DNA from: JAOUJD01 sp963811265
Lineage (GTDB): Bacteria; Pseudomonadota; Gammaproteobacteria; Burkholderiales; Burkholderiaceae_F
Direction: 5' to 3'
DNA: 64,000 nucleotides
Assembly (NCBI GenBank): GCA_963811265.1
Contig: CAWEQS010000026.1
Span: 860,629 to 924,628, forward strand
Part shown: one piece after another, positions 26,891 to 35,753 of the stretch
Numbering within the stretch: position 1 is the stretch's first letter
Layout: each line of letters begins with the position of its first letter
Translations under genes and position numbers: made by a program
Notes under the pieces: model-generated
Database searches by the model: none
What the model was told of the DNA's origin: nothing
Seen by the model: the letters and a program-made list of their open reading frames with translations, nothing else

Positions 26891-27861
26891 ATGAGTCCGG
26901 GACCGGTCCTGCGCCCGATGGAAACTCCGCGCGACTGCGACGGGGTGGCCCGCGTGCGGTCAGCCTGCTTCCCGGAGTGGCCGGTGACCGGCGATCAGGT
27001 GGCCGCGACCGAAGCGCGCCGCCCGCCCGGGAAGACTGCACGAGCCGTGGGTGGCGGACGCGCAAGGTGGCGTCGTCGGCTACGCGTACATCGAAGAGCC
27101 GAACGTCGCGGCACGGCCCGGACGCATCCGGATCCGCGTGATGGTCGATCCCGCGCACCGTGGTGCCGGGCTCGGCGGCGCGCTGTACGACGCACTGGAG
27201 GCACGCGCGCGGGAAGCCGGAGCAACGGAACTGGTGACCGAGGCGCGAGAGAACGAAGCGGGCGCACGGCGCTTGCTCGCGCGTCGCGGCTTCGCGGAGT
27301 ACCACCGCCGCATCGAGAGCCGCCTGCAACTCCCGGCAGGTCACGCCGGCAACGATCGCGCGCGGCATCGAGGCGCTGACCGATGTGTTCTTTCCGGACG
27401 GCGTGCGGATCGCGACCTATCGCCAGTTGCTGCTCGCGGTCCCCGATGCAGCGCGCAGGCTCTACGACCTCGACGCCGAGCTGTGGGCCGACGTGCCCTT
27501 CGGGCTGACCGGCTCGGTGCCGACCTTCGAGCAGTACCAGGCGCTGGAACTCGCCGACCCCGACTTCCTGCCGCAGGCAACGTTCGTCGCGCTCGACGGG
27601 CACCGCTGGATCGGCCTGGGCGCGCTGATGAACGGGCCCGGCTTCCTGCTGAACTCGATGACCGGCGTGGCGCGCGAGTGGCGCGGCCGCGGGCTGGCCC
27701 GCTGGCTGAAGCTTCACACGATCCGCTGGGCGCTGGAGCGCGGCGCACCCGAGTTGCGGACCTTCAACGACGCCGTCAACGACGCGATACTCGGGCTCAA
27801 CCGGTCGCTGGGGTTCCGGGTGGAATCGGTCGAGGTCCGTTACCGAAAGGATGTGCGATGA
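26891..27861 (+). CDS. Tandem GNAT N-acetyltransferase (two frameshifts)
   Basis: A protein with two GNAT folds. The first (about 1-145) carries the acetyl-CoA loop VDPAHRGAGLGGALYDAL and the second (about 165-323) carries VAREWRGRGLARWLKLHTIRWAL with FNDAVNDAILGLNRSLGF. Single-base shifts near 27,033 and 27,338 split it into three frames; joined, it is about 323 residues. Two-domain GNATs include MshD-like and antibiotic-modifying enzymes, so the substrate is unknown. Its TGA overlaps the ATG of the HIT gene. Confidence 0.78.
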
Positions 27862-28298
27862 AGCAGCCCGGTTGCGAACTGTGCGAAGCGGACGGCGGAC
27901 GCCTGGTCCTGTCGAACGAGTTCCTGCGCGTGGTGCTCGTCGACGAACCCGACTTCCCCGGCTTCGCCCGCGTGATCTGGAATGACCACGTGCGCGAGAT
28001 GTCCGACCTCGCCGCCGGGGAACAGCAGCGCCTGATGCAGACCGTGTTCGCGGTGGAGCGCGCGCAGCGCGCGGTGCTCGCGCCTGAAAAGGTCAATCTC
28101 GCGAGCCTCGGAAACGTCACTCCGCACCTGCACTGGCACGTGATTCCGCGCTTCGCCGACGACAGCCACTTCCCGCAGCCCGTCTGGGGCTCGAGGCTGC
28201 GGGATCGAAGCGAACACGCGCTCGAATCCGGGCGCGCGCAGCTCGACCGGCTGCGCCGCCGGATTGCCGAGGAAGTCGCGCGCGTCCGGCTGCCCTGA
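27858..28298 (+). CDS. HIT family hydrolase
   Basis: A 146-residue histidine-triad nucleotide hydrolase or transferase. The active site HLHWHVIPRF gives the H-x-H-x-H triad (about 95-99), preceded by KVNLASLGNVTP. CELC near the N-terminus could bind zinc. It starts by ATGA overlap with the GNAT gene, so the two are coupled. Its stop faces the SPOR gene's stop with one base between them. Confidence 0.9.
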   Translation: MKQPGCELCEADGGRLVLSNEFLRVVLVDEPDFPGFARVIWNDHVREMSDLAAGEQQRLMQTVFAVERAQRAVLAPEKVNLASLGNVTPHLHWHVIPRFADDSHFPQPVWGSRLRDRSEHALESGRAQLDRLRRRIAEEVARVRLP

Positions 28299-28299
28299 G

Positions 28300-28977
28300 T
28301 CAGCCCGAAGTGCAGGGCCGCAGGGTCTGCGCCGGGAACTCGCTGCGCAGCGTTGCGAGCTGGCGCGAGGCCGCCGCGTCGAGCTCGCGCAACTGGAACC
28401 GCTTCAGCACGACCGTCGAGGAGCGGTCGCTCATCCGCACGCCCTTCACGCCCAGCTTCTCGAGCGCGGCCAGATGCGACTTCGCCGCCTCGGGGTCGCG
28501 GAACGAACCGAGGCTGATCGCGAATTTCAGCGGCGCGTTCTCGCTCATCACCATCAGGTCCTTGACGCCGAGCTTGCGCAGTTCTTCCGCGCGACGCTCG
28601 GCCTCCGCCCAGCTCTTGTGCGGCGGCAGGTAGACCATGTACCAGCCCGGCGCCTCGACCGGGCGGGACTCGACCTTCACGCCGGACGACAGGGCGGCCA
28701 GCAACTTCTCGACCCGCGCCGCATCGGCGGCGGGAAAGTCGCCGAACTCCACGCAGGCCTGCGCGATGTCGAGGTCGAGCGGCGCGCTGCCCTGCGTCGC
28801 GCGCTCGCGCAGCTCCCGCACATCCGCTTCCGTCAGCACGCGGAAACGCTCGGGTTCGATCTGCCGCGCCACGCGCTCCGGTTCGCGCCCGGCCTCGGCC
28901 AGGCGGCCGAACGCGCCCTGCTGCCACGCGAACAGCAGGAGGTTGGCCAGCACCAGCAAGAGAAACGCGAGCTTCAT
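28300..28977 (-). CDS. SPOR domain-containing protein
   Basis: A 225-residue membrane-anchored protein. One N-terminal helix (KLAFLLLVLANLLLFAWQ) is followed by a periplasmic region. The C-terminal SPOR-like repeat (VYLPPHKSWAEAERRAEELRKLGV, then KFAISLGSFRDPEAAKSHLAALEKLGV) is expected to bind denuded septal glycan. It overlaps coaX by four bases, in the common betaproteobacterial order birA-coaX-SPOR. Confidence 0.82.
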   Translation of the reverse strand: MKLAFLLLVLANLLLFAWQQGAFGRLAEAGREPERVARQIEPERFRVLTEADVRELRERATQGSAPLDLDIAQACVEFGDFPAADAARVEKLLAALSSGVKVESRPVEAPGWYMVYLPPHKSWAEAERRAEELRKLGVKDLMVMSENAPLKFAISLGSFRDPEAAKSHLAALEKLGVKGVRMSDRSSTVVLKRFQLRELDAAASRQLATLRSEFPAQTLRPCTSG

Positions 28978-29744
28978 CGGACCGACGCGCGCAGGGCGAG
29001 GCCGCGCAGCACCAGATTATGTTCGATGAGCGGTGCGAGCTCGCCCGGCAGGCGCGCCGCAAGCAGCTCGGCATGCCCGCCCGCAAGCAGCAGCCGGGGC
29101 GACAGATCGAGGCCCGCGGAGAACCGACGCCACACGCGCTCGACCAGTCCCGCTTGCGCGTCGAGCACGCCGGTGACGATCGCCCTGTCGGTCGTGTCCG
29201 GAAAGTCGACGGGCGCCCCGGTCGCCAGCGGCAGGCCCGCCGTATTGCGCGCGAGGCTCTCGAGCATCAAGCGGACGCCCGGCGCGATGCAGCCACCGAC
29301 GAAACGCGAACTGTCCGCGCCCGCGCGCACGCAGTCCACCGTCGTGGCCGTGCCCGCGTTGACGACGACCAGCGACGCGCCCGGCAGCCGCGCGCAGGCG
29401 CCGAGCAGCGCGTGCCAGCGATCCGCACCGAGCTGCCGGGGATCGAGATAGCCATTGACGAGCGTTACCTCGCCGCGGAACGAGGCCTGCGAACGCATCC
29501 ACTCGACCTCCGCCAGGCCCACCGCCCGCGCCGCACGTTCGACCGCCGCCACCACCGCGGCGCTCGCGACGGAGCAGCCGACGGCGCGGCGCGGAGCCGG
29601 GGCGCCTCTCCACGCGTCCGACAGGGCAGCCGCCACATCCAGCCCGCCGCGGTGCAGGGCCCGGCCTCCGGCCGACACGCTGCCGTCCGCGGCACGACGC
29701 GCCCACTTGACGGCGGAATTGCCGACGTCGACGAGGAGCGTCAC
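28974..29744 (-). CDS. coaX: Type III pantothenate kinase
   Basis: Phosphorylates pantothenate, the first step to CoA. The 256-residue ASKHA-fold protein shows LLVDVGNSAVKWA (phosphate 1 motif), GADRWHALLGA, VVNAGTATTVDCV and FVGGCIAPGV, all CoaX hallmarks. The start is GTG, overlapping the birA stop (GTGA). CoaX usually needs a monovalent cation and is not inhibited by CoA. Confidence 0.93.
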   Translation of the reverse strand: MTLLVDVGNSAVKWARRAADGSVSAGGRALHRGGLDVAAALSDAWRGAPAPRRAVGCSVASAAVVAAVERAARAVGLAEVEWMRSQASFRGEVTLVNGYLDPRQLGADRWHALLGACARLPGASLVVVNAGTATTVDCVRAGADSSRFVGGCIAPGVRLMLESLARNTAGLPLATGAPVDFPDTTDRAIVTGVLDAQAGLVERVWRRFSAGLDLSPRLLLAGGHAELLAARLPGELAPLIEHNLVLRGLALRASVR

Positions 29745-30598
29745 GGCGCCGCGTCGCGGAACACCACGTCCCCGACGCTGACCGTGCGCGGCGGGCCACC
29801 GCCGACTTCGATCAGCAGCCGGCCGTGGCCGTCGACATCGGCGAGGCGCCCGCTCGCGACCACCGCGCCGTTGTCCATGACGTCGACGGCGCGGCCGCGG
29901 CCTTCCATCAGCGCGACGAAACGCGGCCGGAACGCCGCGAATCCCTGGCGCGTGAACACGTCGAGCGTCTGCAGCGTCGCGGCGGCGAGACGCCCGATCC
30001 ATGCCTCGCGTTCGGCGGCGACGACGGCGGGTGTCAGCAGTTCATCCAGGCCGAGGGCCGGCTGGTCGATCATGTGCCGCGTGCTCGGTTCGAGATGCAG
30101 GTTGATGCCGATGCCGACAACGAGCGTGAACCGCGCCTTGTCGTCCGCGGCCAGCTCGCTCAGGATTCCGCCCAGCTTTCGTCCGCCTACGCGCAGGTCA
30201 TTGGGCCACTTCAACCGGACCTCGATGCCCCGCGGCTGCAGGCACTCGGCCAGCGCGACGCCGCACGCGAGGGTGATCGCGGGAAGCGAGGCGGGCAGCT
30301 CGGCCAGCGGCATGCCCATGGAGAACAGCAGCGCATGCCGCGGCAGGGCAAACCAGGGCCGGCCCTGCCGCCCGCGGCCCTCGTACTGGAAGTCCGTCGC
30401 GCGCAGGACCGGCTGCGCGAACTGGGCGCTGCGGGCGCGCACCATCAGGTCGGCACTGGTCGACGACGTCTCCTCGACGACCTCGACCGCGCACCGGCCC
30501 GTCCAGCCCGAGTCGCCGAGCCAGCCTTCGATCGCCCGCTTCGACAGGGGCGGCGGATCGAATGCGGTGTCAGACGACGCGATCGCGGCGGAGTCCAT
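29741..30598 (-). CDS. birA: Biotin-[acetyl-CoA-carboxylase] ligase
   Basis: Attaches biotin to the biotin carboxyl carrier protein. The 285-residue protein carries EETSSTSADLM, the adenylate-binding FQYEGRGRQGRPW, RLKWPNDLRVGGRKLGGIL and LVVGIGINLHL. It has no N-terminal winged-helix DNA-binding domain, so it is a group I ligase that does not act as the bio-operon repressor. The C-terminal SH3-like domain ends with RTVSVGDVVFRD. A TAAATT hexamer on the minus strand (30626-30631) may be its -10. Confidence 0.93.
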   Translation of the reverse strand: MDSAAIASSDTAFDPPPLSKRAIEGWLGDSGWTGRCAVEVVEETSSTSADLMVRARSAQFAQPVLRATDFQYEGRGRQGRPWFALPRHALLFSMGMPLAELPASLPAITLACGVALAECLQPRGIEVRLKWPNDLRVGGRKLGGILSELAADDKARFTLVVGIGINLHLEPSTRHMIDQPALGLDELLTPAVVAAEREAWIGRLAAATLQTLDVFTRQGFAAFRPRFVALMEGRGRAVDVMDNGAVVASGRLADVDGHGRLLIEVGGGPPRTVSVGDVVFRDAAP

Positions 30599-30669
30599 GA
30601 AGCCCGGTAGTGACGAGTTCGGGGGAATTTAGCACCCGGGTCGCGTCGCGCCCTGGTTGCCAGTGCGGC

Positions 30670-30699
30670 TTGTCAATGCGACGAGGCGGGCCCGACAAT
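30670..30699 (+). promoter_or_regulatory. Promoter of the VanZ gene
   Basis: TTGTCA (30670-30675) and GACAAT (30694-30699) are separated by 18 bases, the best -35/-10 pair I found. The -10 ends six bases before the ATG, so the transcript should be leaderless or nearly so. Confidence 0.55.
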
Positions 30700-30704
30700 C
30701 GCGC

Positions 30705-31829
30705 ATGACCGCGTCTCCCATCGCCGGCAAACCGTGGCACACGCGCAGTTCCCCGCTGGCCCGGGGCGCCTGCGCGGTCTACGCGCTGCTGCTGCTGTAC
30801 TCGGGGCTCTCGCCGTGGCGCGGCTGGCGCGATCTCGGTGTCGCCCCGCTCGCCTACCTCACGGCGCCGGTACCGCGGCACCTCACCGCCTTCGACCTGA
30901 TCGTCAACATCCTGGGCTACGTTCCGCTCGGCGCGCTCGTCGTGCTCGCGCTGCACCCGCGCACTCGCGGCGCCATCGCGGTGCTGATGGCGGTCGTCGC
31001 CGGCGCCCTGCTGTCCGGCACGATCGAAGCGCTGCAGACCTATCTTCCCACCCGCGTTCCGTCCAACATCGATCTCGCGACCAACACCCTCGGCGCGCTC
31101 GCCGGAGGCGTGCTCGCCGCGCCGTTCGCGTCGAGCCTGATCGACCGGGGCCGGCTCGCCGACCTCCGGCTGCGCTGGTTCGAGCGTCGCCCGTCGGTGC
31201 TGCTGCTGCTCGTGTCGCTCTGGCCGCTCGCGCAGATCTCGCCGGAGCCGATGCTGTTCGGGTCGGGCGACCTGCGGGAAACGCTGGGCGAGGCAGTCTC
31301 CGCGCTCGGCGGCACGTGGCCATCGCTCGACCCGGCCGGGTTCGGGCCCGCCGAGTTCGTGCTCGCCGAAGCCTTCGTCGTGTCCGCCGCACTGCTCGCC
31401 GTCGGCCTCGCGTTCGCATCCGCGATGCGCAGTGTCGCGCCGCGCGCGGCGCTGCTGCTCGCGTTGCTGCTCGCCGCACTGGCGGTGAAGACCCTGGCGC
31501 ACGGCACGCTGTTCGGGCCGGAGCGTGCCATCGCCTGGCTCACGCCCGGCGCCTACGGCGGGCTCGCGATCGGCATGCTCGCGCTGCTGGCGGCCAGCGC
31601 AGGGCCAGTGCACTGGCGGCCGCGCTTCGCGCTGGTCGCGCTCGCCGTCGCGCTGGTCGCCGTCAACGTCGTGCCGGTGAATCCCTACTTCCTCGTCAAC
31701 ATGCAGGAGTGGCGGCAGGGCGTCTTCCTGAACTTCAACGAACTCGCAAGCTGGCTGTCGAACCTGTGGCCCTATGCGCTCGGCCTCGCGCTGATGACGC
31801 ACGCGGCCACCGGGCGCTCCGCGCGCTGA
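30705..31829 (+). CDS. VanZ family membrane protein
   Basis: A 374-residue polytopic inner-membrane protein. The N-terminal third matches VanZ-like domains (YSGLSPWRGWRDLG, then FDLIVNILGYVPLGALVVL, then TIEALQTYLPTRVPSNIDLATNTLGALAGG). The rest adds about six more hydrophobic helices and ends MTHAATGRSAR. VanZ confers teicoplanin resistance in enterococci, but the wide family has no settled function and there is no van cluster here. It is monocistronic and divergent from birA. Confidence 0.83.
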   Translation: MTASPIAGKPWHTRSSPLARGACAVYALLLLYSGLSPWRGWRDLGVAPLAYLTAPVPRHLTAFDLIVNILGYVPLGALVVLALHPRTRGAIAVLMAVVAGALLSGTIEALQTYLPTRVPSNIDLATNTLGALAGGVLAAPFASSLIDRGRLADLRLRWFERRPSVLLLLVSLWPLAQISPEPMLFGSGDLRETLGEAVSALGGTWPSLDPAGFGPAEFVLAEAFVVSAALLAVGLAFASAMRSVAPRAALLLALLLAALAVKTLAHGTLFGPERAIAWLTPGAYGGLAIGMLALLAASAGPVHWRPRFALVALAVALVAVNVVPVNPYFLVNMQEWRQGVFLNFNELASWLSNLWPYALGLALMTHAATGRSAR

Positions 31830-31853
31830 CGCGGGCGTCCCGGTCCGGCTCCC

Positions 31854-31859
31854 TATAAT
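31854..31859 (+). promoter_or_regulatory. Probable -10 element of the [2Fe-2S] ferredoxin-like gene
   Basis: A perfect TATAAT lies 37 bases before the ATG; AGAGGGCG upstream of the start is a possible ribosome site. No obvious -35. Confidence 0.5.
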
Positions 31860-31896
31860 TTGGCCTTTCCTGCCGAGAGGGCGTTGCGCCTCGCTC

Positions 31897-32205
31897 ATGA
31901 GCTACTACCAGCGTCACGTGTTCTTCTGCCTCAACGTCCGCGAGGACGGGGCAGCATGCTGCGGCTGCCACAACGCGGAGCAGATGCAGCAGTACGCCAA
32001 GTCGCGCATCAAGCAGATGGGGCTGAACGGCGAGGGCAAGATCCGCATCAACAAGTCCGGCTGCCTCGACCGGTGTGACGATGGCCCGTGCGTCGTCGTC
32101 TATCCCGAGGGAGTCTGGTACACGTACGTCGACCAGCACGATGTCGACGAAATCATCGACACCCACCTGGTCAAGGGCGAAGTGGTCGAGCGCCTGCGCA
32201 TCTAG
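31897..32205 (+). CDS. (2Fe-2S) ferredoxin domain-containing protein
   Basis: A 102-residue thioredoxin-like [2Fe-2S] protein of the NuoE C-terminal/Shethna type. Cysteines are at CLN (about 10), ACCGC (21-24) and CLDRC..GPC (about 55-65); INKSGCLDRCDDGPCVVVYPEGVWY is the cluster-binding segment. It is widespread in proteobacteria with an unknown partner. The hydrolase gene follows after 29 bases. Confidence 0.88.
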   Translation: MSYYQRHVFFCLNVREDGAACCGCHNAEQMQQYAKSRIKQMGLNGEGKIRINKSGCLDRCDDGPCVVVYPEGVWYTYVDQHDVDEIIDTHLVKGEVVERLRI

Positions 32206-32234
32206 TGCGCCAGCCAGGCGTCAACGGGCCCTAG

Positions 32235-32915
32235 ATGCTGTCGAGCGCCGAAAAGCACACGTTCGATGGCAAGGCGGGGCGCATCGAGTTCGCGCTCGAC
32301 TGGCCGGACGACGCGCCGCCGCGCGGGATCGCCTGCGTGGGCCACCCGCATCCCCTATATGGCGGAACGCTCGACAACAAGGTCGCCTCCACGATGGCCC
32401 GCACCTTCGCCGCGCTCGGGTGGCTGGCTGTGCGGCCGAATTTCCGTGGCGTCGGGCGCAGCGAGGGCACGCACGATGAAGGCCGCGGCGAAACCGAGGA
32501 CTTCGTCCACCTGATCGATGCGCTTCCCGCGCTGCCCGCCGTGGCGGGCCGCATCGGTCCCGCGCTCCCGCTCGCGCTTGCCGGGTTTTCGTTCGGCAGT
32601 TTCGTGGCGGCGCACGCGGCGCGCACGCTGGCGGCGCGCCACCAGCCGGCGCGCCACCTCGTGCTCGTCGGATGCGCCGCGGGGAAGTGGCCGATGCCGA
32701 GCGTGCGACACGACACCCTCGTGATCCACGGCGAGAACGACGAGACGATTCCGCTCGCCGACGTCTTCGAGTGGGCGCGTCCGCAGAACCTTCCGGTCGT
32801 GGTCGTGCCGGGCGCGGATCACTTCTTCCATCGCCGGCTCCCGCTCCTCAAAACCCTGATAAGCGCTCACATTCTGGGGATGTCCGCGTTTGACGCTGCC
32901 CGACAAACTCCGTAA
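32235..32915 (+). CDS. Alpha/beta hydrolase
   Basis: A 226-residue cytosolic serine hydrolase of the CocE/NonD or YsgA-like type. The oxyanion region is VGHPHPLYGGTLDNKV, the nucleophile elbow GFSFGS (about 117-122), the acid is near HGENDETIPL and the catalytic His is in GADHFFHR. The HPHPLYGGTMDNKV pattern is very common in betaproteobacteria. The substrate is unknown. Confidence 0.87.
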   Translation: MLSSAEKHTFDGKAGRIEFALDWPDDAPPRGIACVGHPHPLYGGTLDNKVASTMARTFAALGWLAVRPNFRGVGRSEGTHDEGRGETEDFVHLIDALPALPAVAGRIGPALPLALAGFSFGSFVAAHAARTLAARHQPARHLVLVGCAAGKWPMPSVRHDTLVIHGENDETIPLADVFEWARPQNLPVVVVPGADHFFHRRLPLLKTLISAHILGMSAFDAARQTP

Positions 32916-32987
32916 AAACGTTCGACCGCCCGCACTCGCACGGGCCGATCGAAAACGGGGACACGAGCGCTTGCAGCGCGCAAGGCG

Positions 32988-33512
32988 ATGGATGGATCTC
33001 TGATCTACGCGAAGACGCCGAAGGGCGTGGCCGAAGTCGGCGCGCGCGGCGCGCAGCTCTCGATGATCACGCGCCGCGTCCTGATCATGATGGACGGCAA
33101 GCGGACCGTCGACGAGCTCGCCGTTTACGTGCGGGCCGGCGAAATCGGCGCGATCATCACCCAGCTCGAGAGCGAAGGCCTGGCCGAGAAGGCCGGCGCG
33201 GTCGCTGCGACGACCGTGGTCCCGCCGGCCATCACCGAGTTGGCGCCGCCGGACACGCCGACCGTCGCCCCGCCCGTGCCGGAAGGACGCGACCTCGGCC
33301 CGATCACGCTCGAGGAAGTGAAGCGGCGCGCGGTGCGCGAGCTGAACGATCGCCTGGGGCCCGAGGCCGACGGCCTCGCGATGCGGATCGAGGCCTGCAG
33401 GAACATCGACGAATTCCGCGAGCGCGTGCGCGACGCCGAGCGCTACGTCGCTGCAGCACTCGGCGCGGCGGCGGCGCAGGACTACCTGCGCGCGCTGCGG
33501 CGCGGGTCCTGA
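32988..33512 (+). CDS. Hypothetical protein with winged-helix-like N-terminus
   Basis: A 174-residue protein I cannot name. Residues about 1-65 (AQLSMITRRVLIMMDGKRTVDELAVYVRAGEIGAIITQLESEGLAEK) look like a small winged-helix or PqqD-like fold. A Pro/Thr-rich linker (about 75-105) follows, then a charged helical domain (LEEVKRRAVRELNDRLGPEADGLAMRIEACRNIDEFRERV). No signal peptide or membrane segment. It sits alone between a hydrolase and dacA. The linker and the good gene-like codon pattern support a real gene. Confidence 0.65.
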   Translation: MDGSLIYAKTPKGVAEVGARGAQLSMITRRVLIMMDGKRTVDELAVYVRAGEIGAIITQLESEGLAEKAGAVAATTVVPPAITELAPPDTPTVAPPVPEGRDLGPITLEEVKRRAVRELNDRLGPEADGLAMRIEACRNIDEFRERVRDAERYVAAALGAAAAQDYLRALRRGS

Positions 33513-33606
33513 GTCGCCGGCCCGTCGCTCGAGACGCTCCGCGCTCGCCGCCCGCCTCGTCGTTTCCACTCACTGCCGGGGAGGCGGGATGAATCCCCGG
33601 CAGCGA

Positions 33607-33612
33607 TAGAAT
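33607..33612 (+). promoter_or_regulatory. Probable -10 element of dacA
   Basis: TAGAAT followed by GCGG, 30 bases before the proposed GTG start. No convincing -35 is visible. Confidence 0.4.
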
Positions 33613-33642
33613 GCGGACGCTGCCTGCCTCACCTTCGGTCAC

Positions 33643-34842
33643 GTGCCGCCTCCCCAGTACGCGCTCGCGCGCGCCTTCCTTGCCCTCGTCCTCCTGCTGC
33701 TGACCGCCGGCGGCGCATCCGCGCAGTCCGGTCCGGTGCTGGCGGCGCGCGCCTGGACCCTGGTCGACGCCATGAGCGGCGTGACGATCACGTCGTCCGC
33801 CGCCACCCAGCGGATGGAACCCGCCTCGCTGACCAAGCTGATGACGGCCTATGTCGTCTTCACCGCGATCGGGGAGAAGCGGACCCGGCTCGACGCCGCG
33901 GTGAAGGTGAGCGCAGCCGCGGTGGCGGCTCCGGGACGGGAAGGCTCGCGCATGTACATCGAGCCGGGCCGGCCGGTCACGGTCGACGAACTGCTGCGGG
34001 GCCTGATCGTCGTTTCCGGAAACGATGCCGCGGTCGCGCTCGCCGAGCACACGGCAGGCACCACCGAGGCTTTCGTCGAACGCATGAACGCCGAGGCACG
34101 TCGTCTCGGCATGACGAACACCCGCTTCGCCAACGCCACCGGCCTGTCCGATCCGCAGCACTACTCGACGGCGGAAGACCTCGCGCGACTCGCGCAGCGG
34201 CTGCTCTCCGACTTCCCGCAGTACGCGCAGCTCTTTGCGCAGCGGGAGTTCACCTACAACCGCATCACCCAGTCGAACCGCAACCGGCTGCTGTGGAGCG
34301 ACGGCAGCGTGGATGGCCTGAAGACCGGGCATACGGAAGGCGCCGGCTGGTCCGTGATCGCGACTGCTGCTCGCGCGCAGGGCACCGGCGAACGGGCATT
34401 CAACCGCCGCCTGATCGCCGTCGTGCTCGGTGCCGCCAGCGACTCCGTACGGGCGCAGGAGGCGCTGCGGCTGCTCAATTTCGGCTATGCCGCCTTTGAT
34501 ACCGTTCGGCTCTACAGGCGCGGCGACGTGCTCGCCCGCGCCGAGGTCTGGAAGGGAGATGCCGGCGAAGTTCCGATCGGCATCGAGCGCGACGTCTACG
34601 TGACCGTTCCCGCCGACGCCCTCCGCGCGCTGGGCAAGGCCGGATTCCAGTCGATGCTCGAACGGAACGATCCGCTGCTGGCGCCGTTGAGCAAGGGCGA
34701 GATCGTGGGACGGCTGAAGGTCACCGCGGTCGGCGTCAGCGTCGCCACGGTGCCGGTGGTCGCCCTCGAAAGCGTAGGCGAGGCGGGCCTCTTCGGGCGC
34801 GCGTACGATGCCGTGCGACTGTGGTGGAGGAGGCGCAACTGA
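33643..34842 (+). CDS. dacA: D-alanyl-D-alanine carboxypeptidase (PBP5/6-like)
   Basis: Periplasmic, membrane-tethered enzyme that trims the terminal D-Ala from peptidoglycan pentapeptides. The 399 residues include a signal peptide (about 1-27, ending ASAQ), the penicillin-binding motifs S62-L-T-K65, S125-G-N127 and K227-T-G229, a beta-rich C-terminal domain (about 290-375) and an amphipathic C-terminal helix ending in WWRRRN for membrane attachment. The start is GTG. Its TGA overlaps the ATG of the next gene. This is the usual head of a dacA-dat-ybeD-lipB-lipA operon. Confidence 0.93.
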   Translation: MPPPQYALARAFLALVLLLLTAGGASAQSGPVLAARAWTLVDAMSGVTITSSAATQRMEPASLTKLMTAYVVFTAIGEKRTRLDAAVKVSAAAVAAPGREGSRMYIEPGRPVTVDELLRGLIVVSGNDAAVALAEHTAGTTEAFVERMNAEARRLGMTNTRFANATGLSDPQHYSTAEDLARLAQRLLSDFPQYAQLFAQREFTYNRITQSNRNRLLWSDGSVDGLKTGHTEGAGWSVIATAARAQGTGERAFNRRLIAVVLGAASDSVRAQEALRLLNFGYAAFDTVRLYRRGDVLARAEVWKGDAGEVPIGIERDVYVTVPADALRALGKAGFQSMLERNDPLLAPLSKGEIVGRLKVTAVGVSVATVPVVALESVGEAGLFGRAYDAVRLWWRRRN

Positions 34843-35753
34843 TGGAATGGCATGAGGGAACGTGTTACCTGAACGGCAAGTGGATGCCGCTCGCCGACGC
34901 CAGCATCTCGGTGCTGGACCGCGGCTTCATCTTCGGTGACGGCGTCTACGAAGTGATCCCGGTCGACACGATCGACGGGATCCGCTCGCCCTTCCACGCG
35001 CGGCCGCACTACGCGCGGCTGCAGCGCAGCCTCGACGCGGTGCGCATCTCGAATCCGTTTTCGCTCGAGCAGTGGCTCGACCTGACCGCGGAGCTGATCG
35101 ATCGCCATCCCTGGCCGCGCCAGCTGATCTACGTGCAGGTGACGCGCGGCGTGGCCAAGCGCGACCATCCGTTCCCGGCGGGAGTGACGCCGACGGTGTT
35201 CATGAACAGCACGCCGTGGCCGCAGATCCCCGCCGAGCAGATCGAGAAGGGCGTATCCGCGGTGACCCACGCCGACGAGCGCTGGCTGCACTGCGACATC
35301 AAGAGCATCTCGCTGCTCGGCAACGTGCTGATGAAGCAGTACGCCATGGACCACGGCGCGTCGGAAACCGTGATGCTGCGCGACGGCTTCCTGACGGAAG
35401 GGTCGAGCACGAACACGATGCTCGTGAAGGACGGCGTCGTGATCGCGCCGCGGAAGACGGTGCAGATCCTGCCCGGCATCACCTACGACGCGGTGTTCGA
35501 CATCGCCCGGAAGCACGGCCTCGCGACGGAACGCAGGCCGGTGGCCGAAGCCGAACTGCGCGGCGCCGACGAAGTGTGGCTGAGCTCCTCGGGCCGCGAG
35601 GTCCTGGCGATCACCCGGCTCGACGGAGCGCCTGTCGGAAGCGGCCGGCCGGGGCCCGTCTACAAGCAGGTGCAGGCGTTGATGCAGCAGGCCAAGCGCG
35701 AAGACGCGCTGGCATGGAAGGCCGAGCGCGGCGGCCGCACGCTCGCGGCATGA
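34842..35753 (+). CDS. dat: D-amino acid aminotransferase
   Basis: A 303-residue fold-type IV PLP aminotransferase. VLDRGFIFGDGVYEVIPV is the N-terminal signature, DIKSISLLGNVLMKQ carries the PLP lysine, and EGSSTNTMLVKDG and LPGITYDAV follow. D-alanine aminotransferase activity would fit the upstream D,D-carboxypeptidase, since it recycles D-alanine. Branched-chain aminotransferase is the main alternative. It overlaps dacA by one base and ybeD by four. Confidence 0.88.
   Translation: MEWHEGTCYLNGKWMPLADASISVLDRGFIFGDGVYEVIPVDTIDGIRSPFHARPHYARLQRSLDAVRISNPFSLEQWLDLTAELIDRHPWPRQLIYVQVTRGVAKRDHPFPAGVTPTVFMNSTPWPQIPAEQIEKGVSAVTHADERWLHCDIKSISLLGNVLMKQYAMDHGASETVMLRDGFLTEGSSTNTMLVKDGVVIAPRKTVQILPGITYDAVFDIARKHGLATERRPVAEAELRGADEVWLSSSGREVLAITRLDGAPVGSGRPGPVYKQVQALMQQAKREDALAWKAERGGRTLAA

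Noticed and set aside
30705..31829. Glycopeptide resistance from the VanZ homologue
   Set aside because: VanZ-like proteins are common without any van genes, and no D-Ala-D-Lac ligase or related gene is in the window.
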